Shown: positions 16,812-26,610, numbered from the stretch's first letter. The stretch: 64,000 nucleotides of DNA from RYN-133 sp963708645 (GCA_963708645.1 CAVPTA010000002.1:248001-312000); one strand, 5' to 3'. The notes: generated by a model not told the origin, from the sequence alone. Program-made: numbers and translations.

Positions 16812-17453
16812 CTAGAACGCGTCGGAGGCGCGCTTCTTGCCGAGCAGCAGCCCGATCGTGAGCTCGAGTCGATTCGCGACATCAGTGGCCGAGGCACGGC
16901 GGGTGACCCAGGCGACCAGGTTCGACAACCAGACGTCGCTGATCACCCGGGCGATCGCCAACTGTTCCTCGGTGGGCTCGGTGTTGCTCATCGCGCGGGC
17001 GAACATGCCGTCCATCAGCCGGCCGACGGCGTCGACCTCGGCCGCGGCGGACGCGTCGGCGAACATGAACGCCCGCGTCATCGCCTCGGTGAGCTGCGGA
17101 TCGCGCTGCATCGCCTTCGTGATGCCGCCGAGCATCAGCATGATGCGGTCGTACGGAGTGTCGCCGTGCAGGATCGCGCGGTCGATGCGGTCTTGCGTGC
17201 GCTCGAACTCGCGAGCCAGCGCCGAGACCAGCAGATGGATCTTGGACGGGAAGTAGCGGTACAGCGTCCCCAGCGCGACATCGGCGCGCTCGGCGACCGC
17301 GCGCATCTGCACTGCTTCGTAGCCGCCCTTGCTCGCCAGGGCCAGGGTGGCATCGAGAATTCGGCGGCGCCGATCGCGTTGCGCGGACGAGCCCTGCTCG
17401 TCGGCAACACCGTTCGGACGCGCGGAGGTTCGCGTGCGGGCAGAGCTTGTCAT
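16812..17453 (-). CDS. kstR: TetR-type repressor of cholesterol catabolism, KstR
   Basis: A 213-residue TetR regulator. From SAQRDRRRRILDATLALASKGGYEAVQMRAVAERADVALGTLYRYFPSKIHLLVSALAREF to AMTRAFMFADASAAAEVDAVGRLMDGMFARAMSN and ARVISDVWLSNLVAWVTRRASATDV it follows M. tuberculosis KstR (Rv3574) almost residue for residue as I remember it. KstR is de-repressed by 3-oxo-cholestenoyl-CoA. The first 22 residues are extra compared with the homologue. The gene is divergent from fadE34 across a perfect KstR palindrome, exactly as in mycobacteria, implying autoregulation. Confidence 0.92.
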   Translation of the reverse strand: MTSSARTRTSARPNGVADEQGSSAQRDRRRRILDATLALASKGGYEAVQMRAVAERADVALGTLYRYFPSKIHLLVSALAREFERTQDRIDRAILHGDTPYDRIMLMLGGITKAMQRDPQLTEAMTRAFMFADASAAAEVDAVGRLMDGMFARAMSNTEPTEEQLAIARVISDVWLSNLVAWVTRRASATDVANRLELTIGLLLGKKRASDAF

Positions 17454-17567
17454 CTCACGAGATTACCAGCGAAAGCGCTTGTACCTGTGCAAAACGTGTT
17501 TCAGTTCGGTGTCGCGTGTGACGCTGTCGGCCAACAACTTGACGGGACGCAGCCCCACAGGTGTGAT

Positions 17568-17581
17568 TAGAACACGTTCTA
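17568..17581. promoter_or_regulatory. KstR operator (kstR / fadE34)
   Basis: TAGAACACGTTCTA: perfect half-sites TAGAAC and GTTCTA around a 2-base spacer, matching the known KstR motif. It lies 16 bases before the fadE34 GTG and about 115 bases from the kstR start. Confidence 0.92.
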
Positions 17582-17596
17582 GCACTGGAGATGTTG

Positions 17597-19591
17597 GTGC
17601 CGATAGCAACCACTGCCGAACAGCGCGCGATCACCGACTCGGTGGGGGCCTGGGCGCAGCGCGAGCACCCGATCAAGACAGTACGGGCGCACGAGAGCGA
17701 CCCCGAGGCCTGGCGCGCGACCTGGCCCGAGGTGACCGGCCTCGGCATCTTCGATGTGGTCGCCGCGGGCGGGTCGCTGACCGACCTGAGCTGCTTCGTC
17801 GAACAGCTGGCAACCGTCCTCGCACCCGGACCGGTGCTCGGGACCGCCGTGGCCGCGATCGTTCGCGCCGACACACCCGACGGGCCGGTCGCGCTCGCCT
17901 GCGCACCGGGCGGTCCGGCACTGGCCGCCGGGCCCGATGCCGCTCTGCTCGTCCCGCACGTGGACGGGACGTGGCGCTACCACCCGGCCGGCTCGGCCGA
18001 GTTCACCGATCTCGACGCCGCCGATCTGTCTCGCCCGCTGGCCGAGGTACACGTCGACGGCGCAGGGGAGCAGGTCGAGACCGCCGACGACATCGTGCTG
18101 ACGCTCGCCGCTGCCGAGTCTGCCGGTGTCGCGCAGTGGTGCCTCGACACCGCGGTCGACTACGCCAAGGTGCGCGAGCAGTTCGGCGCGCCGATCGGCA
18201 GCTTCCAGGCGATCAAGCACCTGTGTGCCGAGATGTTGTGCCGCACAGAGTCGGCCGCTGCCGTCGCGTGGGACGCAGCCGAGGCGACGCCGGCCGAACG
18301 CCCGCTCGCGGCGGCGGTCGCTGCGTCCATCGCTCTCGACGCGGCCGTGACCACCGCGCAGGACTGCATCCAGGTGCTCGGCGGCATCGGGTTCACCTGG
18401 GAACACGACGCCCACCTGTACCTGCGCCGCGCGCTGGCATTGCGCGCGTTCGTCGGCGGGACGGCCCGTTCGCGCCGACGCGTCGCCGAACGCACGAGTG
18501 CAGGCGAGCGCCGCACCCTGCGCGTCGACCTCGGCGAGCACGAAGCATCGCGGCCGCGCGTGCGCACGCAGGCCGAGTCGATCGCGGCAGTGCCGGCCGA
18601 ACAGCAGCGGATCGCGCTGGCCGACGCCGGCCTGCTCGCACCGCACTGGCCGGCGCCACACGGTCTCGATGCCGGCCCGGCCGAGCAGGTGCTCATCGAC
18701 CAGGAACTCGCCCGCGCCGGGGTCACCCGGCCTGACCTCGTGATCGCCGCCTGGGCGATCCCGACGATCATCGCGCACGGCACGGCCGAGCAGATCGACC
18801 GATTCGCCGCACCGACGCTGCGCGGTGAGCTGACCTGGTGCCAGCTGTTCAGCGAGCCCGGCGCCGGCTCCGACCTCGCGTCGCTGCGCACGCGCGCAGT
18901 GCGCGTCGACGGCGGCTGGGCGCTGTCGGGGCAGAAGGTCTGGACGTCGCTGGCGCATCGCGCAGACTGGGCGATCTGCCTCGCACGCACGAACGCAGAC
19001 GTGCCCAAGCACAAGGGGATCACCTACTTCCTGGTCGACATGCGCTCGCCCGGCATCGAGATCCGGCCGCTGCGCGAGATCACCGGCGAAGCGATGTTCA
19101 ACGAGGTGTTCCTCGACGACGTGGTCGTGCCGGACGAACTCGTCGTCGGCGAGGTCGACGGCGGGTGGCCGCTCGCCCGGACGACGCTGGCCAACGAACG
19201 CGTCGCGATGGGCAACGGCTCCAGCCTCGGCGACGACGTCGAACGGCTTCTTGCCGAGATCGGGACGGCCGCGGATCTGAGCGTGCAGGACGAGCTCGGC
19301 GCCGTTGTCGCAGAAGGCCTGGCGTGCTCGCTGCTCGACCTGCGCGCGACGATCCGGCAGCTGGACGGGCGTGATCCCGGTGCGGCGTCGAGCGTGCGCA
19401 AGCTCGTCGGCGTGCGACATCGCCAGCACGTCGCCGAGTTCGGTCTGGCGTTGCTCGGCAGGCAGGGGACGGTCGCGAGCAACGAGCTGCAGAACTACCT
19501 GCTCAGCCGCTGCCTGACGATCGCCGGCGGCACGACGCAGGTGCTGCTCACGGTTGCGGCTGAACGGATTCTCGGTCTGCCGCGGAAGTAG
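17597..19591 (+). CDS. fadE34: Fused double-domain acyl-CoA dehydrogenase, FadE34 (ChsE3)-like
   Basis: A 664-residue fusion of two acyl-CoA dehydrogenase units. The first (about 1-300) ends in the C-terminal helices VDYAKVREQFGAPIGSFQAIKHL and QVLGGIGFTWEHDAHLYLRRAL. The second has the mid-domain QLFSEPGAGSDLASLRTRAVR and SGQKVWTSLAHRADWAICLART, and ends TIAGGTTQVLLTVAAERILGLPR. FadE34 (Rv3573c, 711 residues) has this fused form, is divergent from kstR, and oxidises 3-oxosteroid CoA esters with a five-carbon side chain. GGAG followed by ATGTTG points to GTG 17597 rather than ATG 17591. The end overlaps the convergent esterase by 44 bases. Confidence 0.88.
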   Translation: MPIATTAEQRAITDSVGAWAQREHPIKTVRAHESDPEAWRATWPEVTGLGIFDVVAAGGSLTDLSCFVEQLATVLAPGPVLGTAVAAIVRADTPDGPVALACAPGGPALAAGPDAALLVPHVDGTWRYHPAGSAEFTDLDAADLSRPLAEVHVDGAGEQVETADDIVLTLAAAESAGVAQWCLDTAVDYAKVREQFGAPIGSFQAIKHLCAEMLCRTESAAAVAWDAAEATPAERPLAAAVAASIALDAAVTTAQDCIQVLGGIGFTWEHDAHLYLRRALALRAFVGGTARSRRRVAERTSAGERRTLRVDLGEHEASRPRVRTQAESIAAVPAEQQRIALADAGLLAPHWPAPHGLDAGPAEQVLIDQELARAGVTRPDLVIAAWAIPTIIAHGTAEQIDRFAAPTLRGELTWCQLFSEPGAGSDLASLRTRAVRVDGGWALSGQKVWTSLAHRADWAICLARTNADVPKHKGITYFLVDMRSPGIEIRPLREITGEAMFNEVFLDDVVVPDELVVGEVDGGWPLARTTLANERVAMGNGSSLGDDVERLLAEIGTAADLSVQDELGAVVAEGLACSLLDLRATIRQLDGRDPGAASSVRKLVGVRHRQHVAEFGLALLGRQGTVASNELQNYLLSRCLTIAGGTTQVLLTVAAERILGLPRK

Positions 19592-20789
19592 CGCGAGCCC
19601 ACTCGAGGAAGCGTTCGACGCCGCGCACGACGTGCGCGGCGCGGATCGAGGGGAAGATGTCGTACGCGTGCTGCGCGCCGCGTAGCTCCGCATACGCGAC
19701 GGGGCTCTTGGAGATCTCGCGGAGCGCTGCGACGAATGCGCGCGCATCGGCGATGGGCACCAGCGAGTCGTTCGTCCCGTGCAGCACGAAGAACGGTGGC
19801 GCGTCCGCGTGCACGCGAAAGATCGGCGAGGCGGCGCGATAGTCGTCGGGGTAACGCGCCTCTTTGGGCATCACCCAGCGTCGCACCAGCGAACGCAGCC
19901 GCACCTTCGACGCGCGCGACCCGCTCTCGTCGGTGAAGTCGTAGACCCCGTAGTGCGGCACGCATGCCTGCACGGACGTGTCGACATCGGTGAAACCCGG
20001 CTGCCACTGCGGATCGTTCGCCGACAACGCGGTCAGCGCCGCCAGGTGTCCGCCGGCCGATCCGCCGGTTACGGCGATGAAGGACGGGTCTCCGCCGTGC
20101 TCGTGCACGTGTTCGCGCAGCCATGCGACCGCGCGCTTGACCGCAACGATGTGCTCGGGCCAGCGCGCCTTCGGCGAGAGCGGGTAGTTGATCGCGGCGC
20201 ACGTCCAGCCGCGAGCGGCCATGTGCATCATCAGCGGGACGCCCTGCTGTTCCTTCTCGCCGATCACCCACGCACCGCCATGGATCTGCAGCAGCACCGG
20301 CGAATTCTGCGGCGCGTCACGGTGGCGGTACACGTCGAGCTCGAAGCGGCGGCCGCCCTCTGCGTAGGAGAGTTTGCGCGTCGCGACCACGTCGACGTGC
20401 GACATGCGAAAGGGATTGATCAGCGAACGCCACGGAGTCGCCAGCTCGGCGTCGTCCGGCACGCGGGGCAGTTCGGCGTGGTAGTCGCCGATCGCTTCGC
20501 GCAGCGCGTCCTCTACCTCGCCACGAGCACCGTGGCCGCGAGCCATGAGCGCGGCATAACCCGCGGCGGCAACGGCGCCGGCGAGCAGCGTTCCTCGCTC
20601 GGCGCGCACGCCCCGGCGGGCAACGGCGATGCCGGCGTCCAGAGCTGTGGCGGCAAGCAGGTGCGGCGCGAGCTCGGCAGCAAGCCAGCCGGCGAACATC
20701 GCCGGGACCGATGCAGGAGTGCCCGGAACCGGCCGCGTGGCGTTGGCCACGAGCGCCACGTTCATCAAATGTCGCCGCGCGATGCGCAC
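19548..20789 (-). CDS. HSL-family alpha/beta-hydrolase (LipC-like esterase)
   Basis: About 413 residues. The catalytic domain shows QIHGGAWVIGEKEQ (oxyanion HGG), the nucleophile in VTGGSAGGHLAAL, the acid in FVLHGTNDSLVP and the His in ELRGAQHAYDIF, the layout of hormone-sensitive-lipase-type esterases. The first 110 residues include hydrophobic stretches and suggest membrane association. The closest family members I recognise are LipC-type mycobacterial esterases. GTG 20789, seven bases after GGGAG, is the preferred start; frames continue to TTG 20813. The KstR box 26 bases upstream makes it part of the steroid regulon, perhaps acting on sterol or storage-lipid esters. Confidence 0.82.
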   Translation of the reverse strand: MRIARRHLMNVALVANATRPVPGTPASVPAMFAGWLAAELAPHLLAATALDAGIAVARRGVRAERGTLLAGAVAAAGYAALMARGHGARGEVEDALREAIGDYHAELPRVPDDAELATPWRSLINPFRMSHVDVVATRKLSYAEGGRRFELDVYRHRDAPQNSPVLLQIHGGAWVIGEKEQQGVPLMMHMAARGWTCAAINYPLSPKARWPEHIVAVKRAVAWLREHVHEHGGDPSFIAVTGGSAGGHLAALTALSANDPQWQPGFTDVDTSVQACVPHYGVYDFTDESGSRASKVRLRSLVRRWVMPKEARYPDDYRAASPIFRVHADAPPFFVLHGTNDSLVPIADARAFVAALREISKSPVAYAELRGAQHAYDIFPSIRAAHVVRGVERFLEWARATSAADRESVQPQP

Positions 20790-20814
20790 CACGTCACTCC
20801 CGATAGCGATCAAC

Positions 20815-20828
20815 TAGAACCGGTTCTA
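20815..20828. promoter_or_regulatory. KstR operator (esterase / wax ester synthase)
   Basis: TAGAACCGGTTCTA is a fully symmetric 14-bp palindrome. It lies 12 bases before the wax ester synthase ATG on the plus strand and 26 bases before the esterase start on the minus strand. Confidence 0.92.
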
Positions 20829-20839
20829 TCGTAGGACGC

Positions 20840-22289
20840 ATGGATCGGCTCAGTGGATTGGACGCCAGCTTCTTGTACTTCGAGACGCCGGCACACCTCA
20901 TGCACGTGTGCGGACTGCTCGTGCTGGATCCGTCCACGATGCCATCCGAGTACAGCTTCGCCGAGGTGCGCGACACGCTGCGCGAACGGCTCGAGGCCAC
21001 GCCCGAGTTCCGCCGCAAGCTGCACAGCCCGTTGCTGAACATCGACCACCCGGTGTGGGTCGACGACGACGAGTTCGACATCGAGCACCACGTCCGCCGC
21101 GCATCCGTCCCGTCGCCGGGTGGCGAGCGAGAACTGTCCGAGGTGTGTGCCGACATCGCGGCCCAGCCACTCGATCGCGCGCGGCCGCTCTGGGAGATGT
21201 GGGTGGTCGAGGGATACGCGGACGACAACGGCCCGCGGCTGGCAATCGTGACCAAGATGCATCACGCGACCGTCGACGGGGTGAGCGGCGCGAGCCTGAT
21301 CTCGGAACTGTGCAGCCTCGAACCCGACGCACCGCCTTTCGGCGCGCAGAAGGAGCACAAGCCGCTGCCGAAGCGCCCGCGTGACCGCGACATCGTGATC
21401 GACGGTGTCATCGGTTTCGCGAAGCGTCCGCTGCGCCTGGTCGACGTACTGCCCGGCACGCTTCAGGCGCGTCCCGAGCTGGATCGGACGCGCCCGGCGC
21501 GGCAAGGCGATGCCGGCACCGTTCACCGCACCCCGCACGTCGTTCAACGGGACGATCACGGGCCACCGCAGCGTCGCTTTCACGCGGCTGGACCTCAACG
21601 ACGTCAAGGAGATCAAGAACGCCTTCGGCTGCACCGTGAACGATGTCGTGCTCGCGATGTGCTCGGGCGCATTGCGGCGCTACCTCGACGACAACGGCGA
21701 ACTGCCGGACGACTCGCTCGTGGCGATGGTGCCGGTCTCGGTGCACGGCAAGACCAAGCGCGGCGGCACCAACAAGGTGTCCGGCATGTTCGCGAGCCTC
21801 TCGTCCGACATCGCCGACCCGGTCGAGCGGTTGCGCACGATCGCCGAGGCGAATCTCGTCGCCAAGGACCACCATCAGACCCTCAGCGCATCGCTGTTGC
21901 AGGACTGGGCGCAGTTCGCAGCACCGAACACGTTCGGTCTTGCCGTGCGGGTGTATTCGAAGTTGCGCCTGGCCGATGTGCACCCGGTCGTGCACAACCT
22001 GGTGATCTCGAACGTCCCCGGGCCGCAGATGCCGATCTACTTACTCGGCGCCCGCGTCATCGGCTTCTACCCGTTCGGCCCGGTGTTCCACGGCGCCGGC
22101 CTGAACGTGACCGTGTTGTCGAACGACGGCCACGTCGATGTCGGGCTGATCGCGGCACGCGAACTCGCACCCGACCTGTGGTCACTTGCCGACGACCTGC
22201 CGATCGCGCTGGACGAACTGCTTACGGCCGCCCGCGAACTACGCGCGAGCGAGTCGCCGAAGCGCACGCGGCAAGCAAAGCAGGCGTGA
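20840..22289 (+). CDS. Wax ester synthase / diacylglycerol acyltransferase (WS/DGAT), one +1 frameshift
   Basis: A bifunctional acyltransferase that makes wax esters or triacylglycerol from acyl-CoA. It begins MDRLSGLDASFLYFETPAHLMH, the standard family start, and has the catalytic MHHATVDG at 140-147. The frame is lost near 21470: LPGTLQA in the first frame continues as VPSWIGRARRGKAMPAPFTAPRTSFN in the next after deleting one C, and then runs to the conserved NVPGPQMPIYLLGARV and PFGPVFHGAGLNVTVLSNDGHVDVGL. The mended product is about 482 residues. It lies under a KstR box shared with the esterase. Its 3' end overlaps the next convergent gene by 68 bases. Confidence 0.87.
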
Positions 22290-23124
22290 ACCGCGCCGAA
22301 TCGAGCACGACCGCCGCGTGACCTGAATCGATCTCGAATGCCGTCGCGTGCGGTATCGCGCGAACGAGGGCGCGTTGGTGCGCCACCGGCACTGCATGAT
22401 CACGCAGCGTGACGACGACGCCGGTGGGTGCCGTGATGCGGCCTGCCCACCTGCTCGAGTCGAAGCGTGTGATCACTGCAGTAGCACCGGCGATTTCTGC
22501 CGGGCTGGTCGAGCGGAATTGTGCCAAGGCCCACCGGTTCGCGTCCGTCGTGATGTTGTTCGGCGCGGCGAACGGGCCACCGCGCAGCCGTCGCTCGGCC
22601 ATCGTGCGCACGCGCCGTGACAGCACCCGTAGCGCGAACGGATCGGCCTGGCCGCGAGCGAAACGCATCGGCGATGCACCGAGCACCATGCCCGCAACCC
22701 GGTCGGGACGCCGCACGGCGATCAGTTGCGCGACGAGCGCGCCCATCGAGTAGCCGACCGGCACGAACCGGGTCACGCCGAGCGCGTCGGCCAGTGCGAC
22801 TGCGTCGTCGGCACAGTCCTCGAGCCGGAAGTGCGGCGACCGGATGCCGCGCCCGTGCCAGCGCTGGTCGAGGGTCAGGACGCGGTAGCGCGCCGCGAGT
22901 GCAGGAAAGGACGGGTACCACGACAGCAGGCCGGTGCACGCGAGCGCGTGCAACAGGATGACCGTGGGTGCGTCGGGCCGTTCGGGCGGCGGTCCGCTGT
23001 CGACGACGAACGTGCGGCCGCGCCCGGGCAGGTCGACGATTGCGCCCTTCGGCAATTCCGGGACCGACGGAACGTGCACGAACCGGCCGGTGAGATCCCA
23101 GCCGAAATCAGTCAGGCGACTCAC
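22222..23124 (-). CDS. Alpha/beta-hydrolase
   Basis: A 300-residue hydrolase. TVILLHALACTGLLSW forms the oxyanion strand, VPVGYSMGALVAQLIA contains the nucleophile Ser, and IDSGHAAVV the His; the loop TLDQRWHGRGIRSP is typical of the fold. Substrate is unknown. GTG 23124, following AAGGCGGG, is preferred over the TTG two codons upstream. The KstR box at 23165 lies 40 bases upstream and is shared with the divergent side-chain operon, so a role in steroid or ester hydrolysis is plausible. Confidence 0.78.
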   Translation of the reverse strand: MSRLTDFGWDLTGRFVHVPSVPELPKGAIVDLPGRGRTFVVDSGPPPERPDAPTVILLHALACTGLLSWYPSFPALAARYRVLTLDQRWHGRGIRSPHFRLEDCADDAVALADALGVTRFVPVGYSMGALVAQLIAVRRPDRVAGMVLGASPMRFARGQADPFALRVLSRRVRTMAERRLRGGPFAAPNNITTDANRWALAQFRSTSPAEIAGATAVITRFDSSRWAGRITAPTGVVVTLRDHAVPVAHQRALVRAIPHATAFEIDSGHAAVVLDSARFTPALLAACASATRSRVVRGRP

Positions 23125-23164
23125 ACGCAACCCGCCTTGCCTGCCTCTGTCACGTGGTCGATAC

Positions 23165-23178
23165 TAGAACACGTTCTA
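23165..23178. promoter_or_regulatory. KstR operator (side-chain operon / alpha/beta-hydrolase)
   Basis: TAGAACACGTTCTA, identical to the kstR-fadE34 site. It lies 18 bases before the fadE28 GTG and 40 bases before the divergent hydrolase. Confidence 0.92.
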
Positions 23179-23196
23179 CTCCATGGAGGTGCAGGC

Positions 23197-24216
23197 GTGG
23201 ACTTCGCGCTCGATGACACTGCGCAGCAGGTGGCCGACCTGGCGGCGACAGTGCTGCGCGACGTCGGCGAGCACGCCCGCGTCACCGAGAGTTTGGCAGG
23301 TGCCGTCGGGTACGACGAGACGGCGTGGAAGGCGCTGGCCCAGGCCGGTCTGCTCGCGCTTGCCGTCCCGGCAGAGCACGGCGGTGACGGGCTCGGCGCG
23401 GTCGAGGTCGCCACCGTCCTGACCGCGGTCGGGCGCCAGGCCGTGTCGCTGCCGGCGTTCGCGACCCTCGCGCTCGGAGTCCTTCCGCTCACCCGCGTCG
23501 GCGCTGCCCAGCACGTGACCGGTGTCGCGGACGGGGCCGTTTTCACCGCAGCGCTCGAGGCGTTCACGCTGGCCGACGACCGGCTCGACGGACGTGCGCG
23601 TGCCGTGCCGTTCGCGGCCCAGGCGCACCGAATGCTGCTTGCCACCGACGCGGGCATCGCGCTCGTGTCACCTGACGCCGACGGGGTCACGCTCACGCGG
23701 ACGACGACGTCGAGCGGATCACCCGAGTACACCGTCGAGTGCACCCGTGCGTGCGCCGACGCAGTCGTGCCCGGTTCACTTGCCGACCTCGAGGTCTGTG
23801 CGCTCGCCGGTGCTGCGGCGATGAGCGACGGCGTGCTCGCCGGTGCTCTGGACCTGACCACCGAACACGTGCGCACCCGCGAGCAGTTCGGCCGTCCGCT
23901 CGCGGTCTTCCAGGCCGTCGCGCAACAGATCGCCGAGGTCTACATCGCGGCGCGCACGATGCATCTCGCCGCAGCAACGGTGAATTGGCAGCTGGCCGGC
24001 GACAAGGTCAGCGCGGTTGACTCGCAGATCGCGGCGTACTGGCTCGCGGCCGAGGTGCCGTCCGCGCTGCAGACCTGCCAGCACCTGCACGGCGGGCTCG
24101 GTGTCGACATCACCTATCCGCTGCACCGGTACTACTCGCAGGCAAAGGATCTTGCCCGTTTCGTCGGCGGATCCGACGCGCGTCTCGAACGGATCGCCGC
24201 GTGCACATCGAGCTGA
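23197..24216 (+). CDS. fadE28: Acyl-CoA dehydrogenase subunit FadE28 (ChsE1)-like
   Basis: A 339-residue acyl-CoA dehydrogenase, the length of FadE28 (Rv3544c). The C-terminal half has LDLTTEHVRTREQFGRPLAVFQAVAQQIAEVYIAARTM and CQHLHGGLGVDITYPLHRYYSQAKDLARFVGGSDARLE. In mycobacteria FadE28 pairs with FadE29 as an alpha2-beta2 enzyme that dehydrogenates the 3-carbon (C22) steroid side chain before retro-aldol cleavage. The gene is the first of fadE28-fadE29-chsH2-chsH1-ltp2. GGAGG nine bases upstream fixes GTG 23197; the open frame further upstream shadows the hydrolase. It overlaps fadE29 by 16 bases. Confidence 0.9.
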   Translation: MDFALDDTAQQVADLAATVLRDVGEHARVTESLAGAVGYDETAWKALAQAGLLALAVPAEHGGDGLGAVEVATVLTAVGRQAVSLPAFATLALGVLPLTRVGAAQHVTGVADGAVFTAALEAFTLADDRLDGRARAVPFAAQAHRMLLATDAGIALVSPDADGVTLTRTTTSSGSPEYTVECTRACADAVVPGSLADLEVCALAGAAAMSDGVLAGALDLTTEHVRTREQFGRPLAVFQAVAQQIAEVYIAARTMHLAAATVNWQLAGDKVSAVDSQIAAYWLAAEVPSALQTCQHLHGGLGVDITYPLHRYYSQAKDLARFVGGSDARLERIAACTSS

Positions 24217-25359
24217 GCGACGAGCAGCGCGCGCTGCAGAGCGAGCTGCGCGAGTACTTCGGGTCGCTCGTGACTAGGACGAAGCGCGCGAGTTGCTCGT
24301 CACCCGGCACGGCGACACCTACCGCGAGGTGGTGCGGCGGATGGGCCGCGACGGCAGGCTCGGCGTCGGCTGGCCCACCGAGTTCGGGGGCCGCGGCTTC
24401 GGGCAACTCGAGCAGACGATCTTCGTCAACGAGGCGGCCCGGCGCGACATCCCGCTGCCGTACGTGACGCTGCAGACCGTCGGCCCGGTGCTGCAGCGGT
24501 ACGGCACGCAGGAACAGAAGGACTTGTTCCTTGCCGCGCATCCTCGCCGGCGACGTCCACTTCGCGATCGGCTACACCGAACCGGCCGCGGGCACCGACC
24601 TCGCCAACCTGCGCACGACGGCTGTGCGCGACGGCGACGAGCTACATCGTCAACGGGCAGAAGGTCTTCACCACCGGTGGTCACGACGCCGACTACGTCT
24701 GGCTCGCGGTGCGCACCGATCCGGATGCTCCGAAGCACAAGGGCATCTCGATCCTCATCGTCGACACGACCGATCCGGGCTTCTCGTGGACGCCGACGAT
24801 CACCGCCGACGGCGCGCACCACGTCAACACCACCTACTACTCACGACGTGCGGGTTCCGGTGTCGATGCGGGTCGGCGACGAGAACCAGGGCTGGCGGCT
24901 GATCACGACCCAGCTCAACCACGAACGCGTGATGCTCGGCCCGGCCGGACGGTTGGCCGGGCTATACGACCGCGTGCACGACTGGGCCCGCGAGGCCGAC
25001 GGCGTTCCTCGACGAGCCGGACGTGCGCCGCGCGCTCGCCGAGGTGCACGCGCCGTGCACGCGCATCAACGAACTGCTCAACTGGCAGGTCGCCGCGAGC
25101 GGGGACGACCGTCGATGTCGCCGACGCGTCGGCGACGAAGGTGTTCTCGTCCGAGCGCGCGCAGCGCGTGTTCCGGCTGCTCGAGGAGATCGTCGGTCGA
25201 CACGGCGACGCGGCCGATCCGGCAACGGCGGAGTTGTTGCACTGGCTCGACGTCCAGGCCAAGCGCAGCCTGGTGCTCACCTTCGGCGGCGGCGTCAACG
25301 AGGTGCAGCGCGAACTCATCGCGCAGTTCGGTCTCGGACTCCCGCGGGTGCCGCGATGA
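24201..25359 (+). CDS. fadE29: Acyl-CoA dehydrogenase subunit FadE29 (ChsE2)-like, frame broken six times
   Basis: The segments VHIELSDEQRALQSELREYFGSLV, YREVVRRMGRDGRLGVGWPTEFGG, ILAGDVHFAIGYTEPAAGTDLANLRTTAVRDGDE, YIVNGQKVFTTGGHDADYVWLAVRTDPDAPKHKGISIL, HDVRVPVSMRVGDENQGWRLITTQLNHERVMLGPAGR and LVLTFGGGVNEVQRELIAQFGLGLPRVPR together cover a whole FadE29 (Rv3543c) homologue of about 380 residues. They lie in successive frames: extra bases occur near 24275 (two), 24530, 24642, 24841, 25004 and 25104 (one each). No residue block is missing between segments, so the gene looks intact apart from the insertions. Its stop overlaps chsH2 as ATGA. Confidence 0.85.
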
Positions 25360-26239
25360 GCGACCATCGCCGACATCGGCCGAGCGCCTCAAGGCGGCGG
25401 GGGAGTGCACTCCGCGCGATGCGCGCGACCCGGTCAACCAGGCGATGATCAACAACTGGACCGAGGCGCTCGGCGACGACGAATCCGCACGTACCGCGAG
25501 GGGATCGCGCCGCCGGCGATGATCCAGGTCTGGACGATGGCCGGGCTGCACATGCCACGTGCCGGCGACGACCCGCTCGGGCTGATGATGGCGGCGCTCG
25601 ACGCCGAGGGGTTCACCTCGGTCGTCGCGACCAACTGCGAGCAGACCTATCACCGCTATCTCGAGGTCGGCGAGCAGCTGAGGGTGACGACCCGCCTCGA
25701 CGACGTCGTCGGTCCGAAGCAGACCGCGCTGGGTGAGGGCTGGTTCGTCACCATCCGCAACATCTGGTACTCCGGCGACGAGCCGGTCGCCGAGATGCTG
25801 TTCCGGGTGCTGAAGTTCAAGCCGAAGCCACTCCGAACCGGATCGGTCGGCAGTCCTTCGTCCGGTTGTCAGCCACGACACCGCGTTCTTCTGGGAGGGC
25901 ACGGCGGCGGGTGAACTGCGCATCCAGCACTGCCCTTCCTGCGACACGTTGCGCAACCCACCCGGGCCGATGTGCATGAACTGCGGCGCCGACAAGTGCG
26001 ATTACGTCGTCGCGTCCGGCCGCGGAACGGTCTACAGCTACGTCGTGCATCACGCGCCGCCGGTGCCGGGCAAGAAGCTTCCGTTCGTTGTAGCAGTGGT
26101 CGAACTCGAAGAGGGCGTGCGCATGGTCGCTGAGCTGATCGACGCCGACCCGTCCGCAGTGTCGATAGGAATGCCGGTCGAGCTCGCGTTGACGAAGATC
26201 GACGACGACCTCACGCTCCCGTACTGGCGGCTCGCATGA
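25356..26239 (+). CDS. chsH2: Steroid enoyl-CoA hydratase large subunit ChsH2 (MaoC + DUF35), frame broken five times
   Basis: The N-terminal part is a MaoC-like hot-dog domain (DPVNQAMINNWTEALGD, mended NPHYREGIAPPAMIQVWTMAGL, CEQTYHRYLEVGEQLRVTTRLDDVVGPKQTALGEGWFV). The C-terminal part is a DUF35 OB-fold with a four-Cys zinc ribbon in CPSCDTLRNPPGPMCMNCGAD, then GRGTVYSYVVHHAPPVPGKKLPFVVAVVELEEG. This architecture is Rv3542c. With ChsH1 it hydrates the 17-ene-22-oyl-CoA intermediate, and the DUF35 domain docks the aldolase Ltp2. Single extra bases near 25362, 25378, 25481, 25491 and 25833 must be removed to read through; the last 390 bases are clean. Confidence 0.87.
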
Positions 26240-26610
26240 AAGGAACCGAACTCCCGACGATGACGATCGAGGCCACGCCCACGTTCGTAGTCGCATCCGC
26301 GCTCGCGACGCGCGACTTCCAGGACGTGCACCACGACCGCGATAAGGCGATCGAGCGCGGCAGCAAGGACATCTTCGTCAACATCCTCACCGACACCGGG
26401 CTGGTGCAGCGCTTCGTCACCGACTGGGCCGGCCCGCAGTCGCGGGTGCACGCGATCTCGATCCGTCTGGGCGTGCCGTGCTACGCCTACGACACGCTGA
26501 CGTTCACGGGGACGGTGACCGAAGTCGACGGTGACGTCCTCACCGTTTCGGTGACCGGACGCGGGCAGCTCGGCGACCACGTCGTCGGAACGGTCAAGGT
26601 GACCCCATGA
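26236..26610 (+). CDS. chsH1: Steroid enoyl-CoA hydratase small subunit ChsH1 (MaoC-like)
   Basis: A 124-residue single hot-dog domain, intact. VVASALATRDFQDVHHDRDKAIERGSKDIFVNILTDTGLVQRFVTDWAGP contains the catalytic Asp/His motif of the hydratase and matches Rv3541c. It provides the active site that ChsH2 lacks in its own domain. ATGA overlaps on both sides tie it to chsH2 and ltp2. Confidence 0.92.
   Translation: MKGTELPTMTIEATPTFVVASALATRDFQDVHHDRDKAIERGSKDIFVNILTDTGLVQRFVTDWAGPQSRVHAISIRLGVPCYAYDTLTFTGTVTEVDGDVLTVSVTGRGQLGDHVVGTVKVTP

Noticed and set aside
17579..19747. 722-codon open frame antisense to fadE34
   Set aside because: It is the reverse shadow of a high-GC gene: Arg/Gly/Ala/Asp-rich, no homology, no ribosome site.
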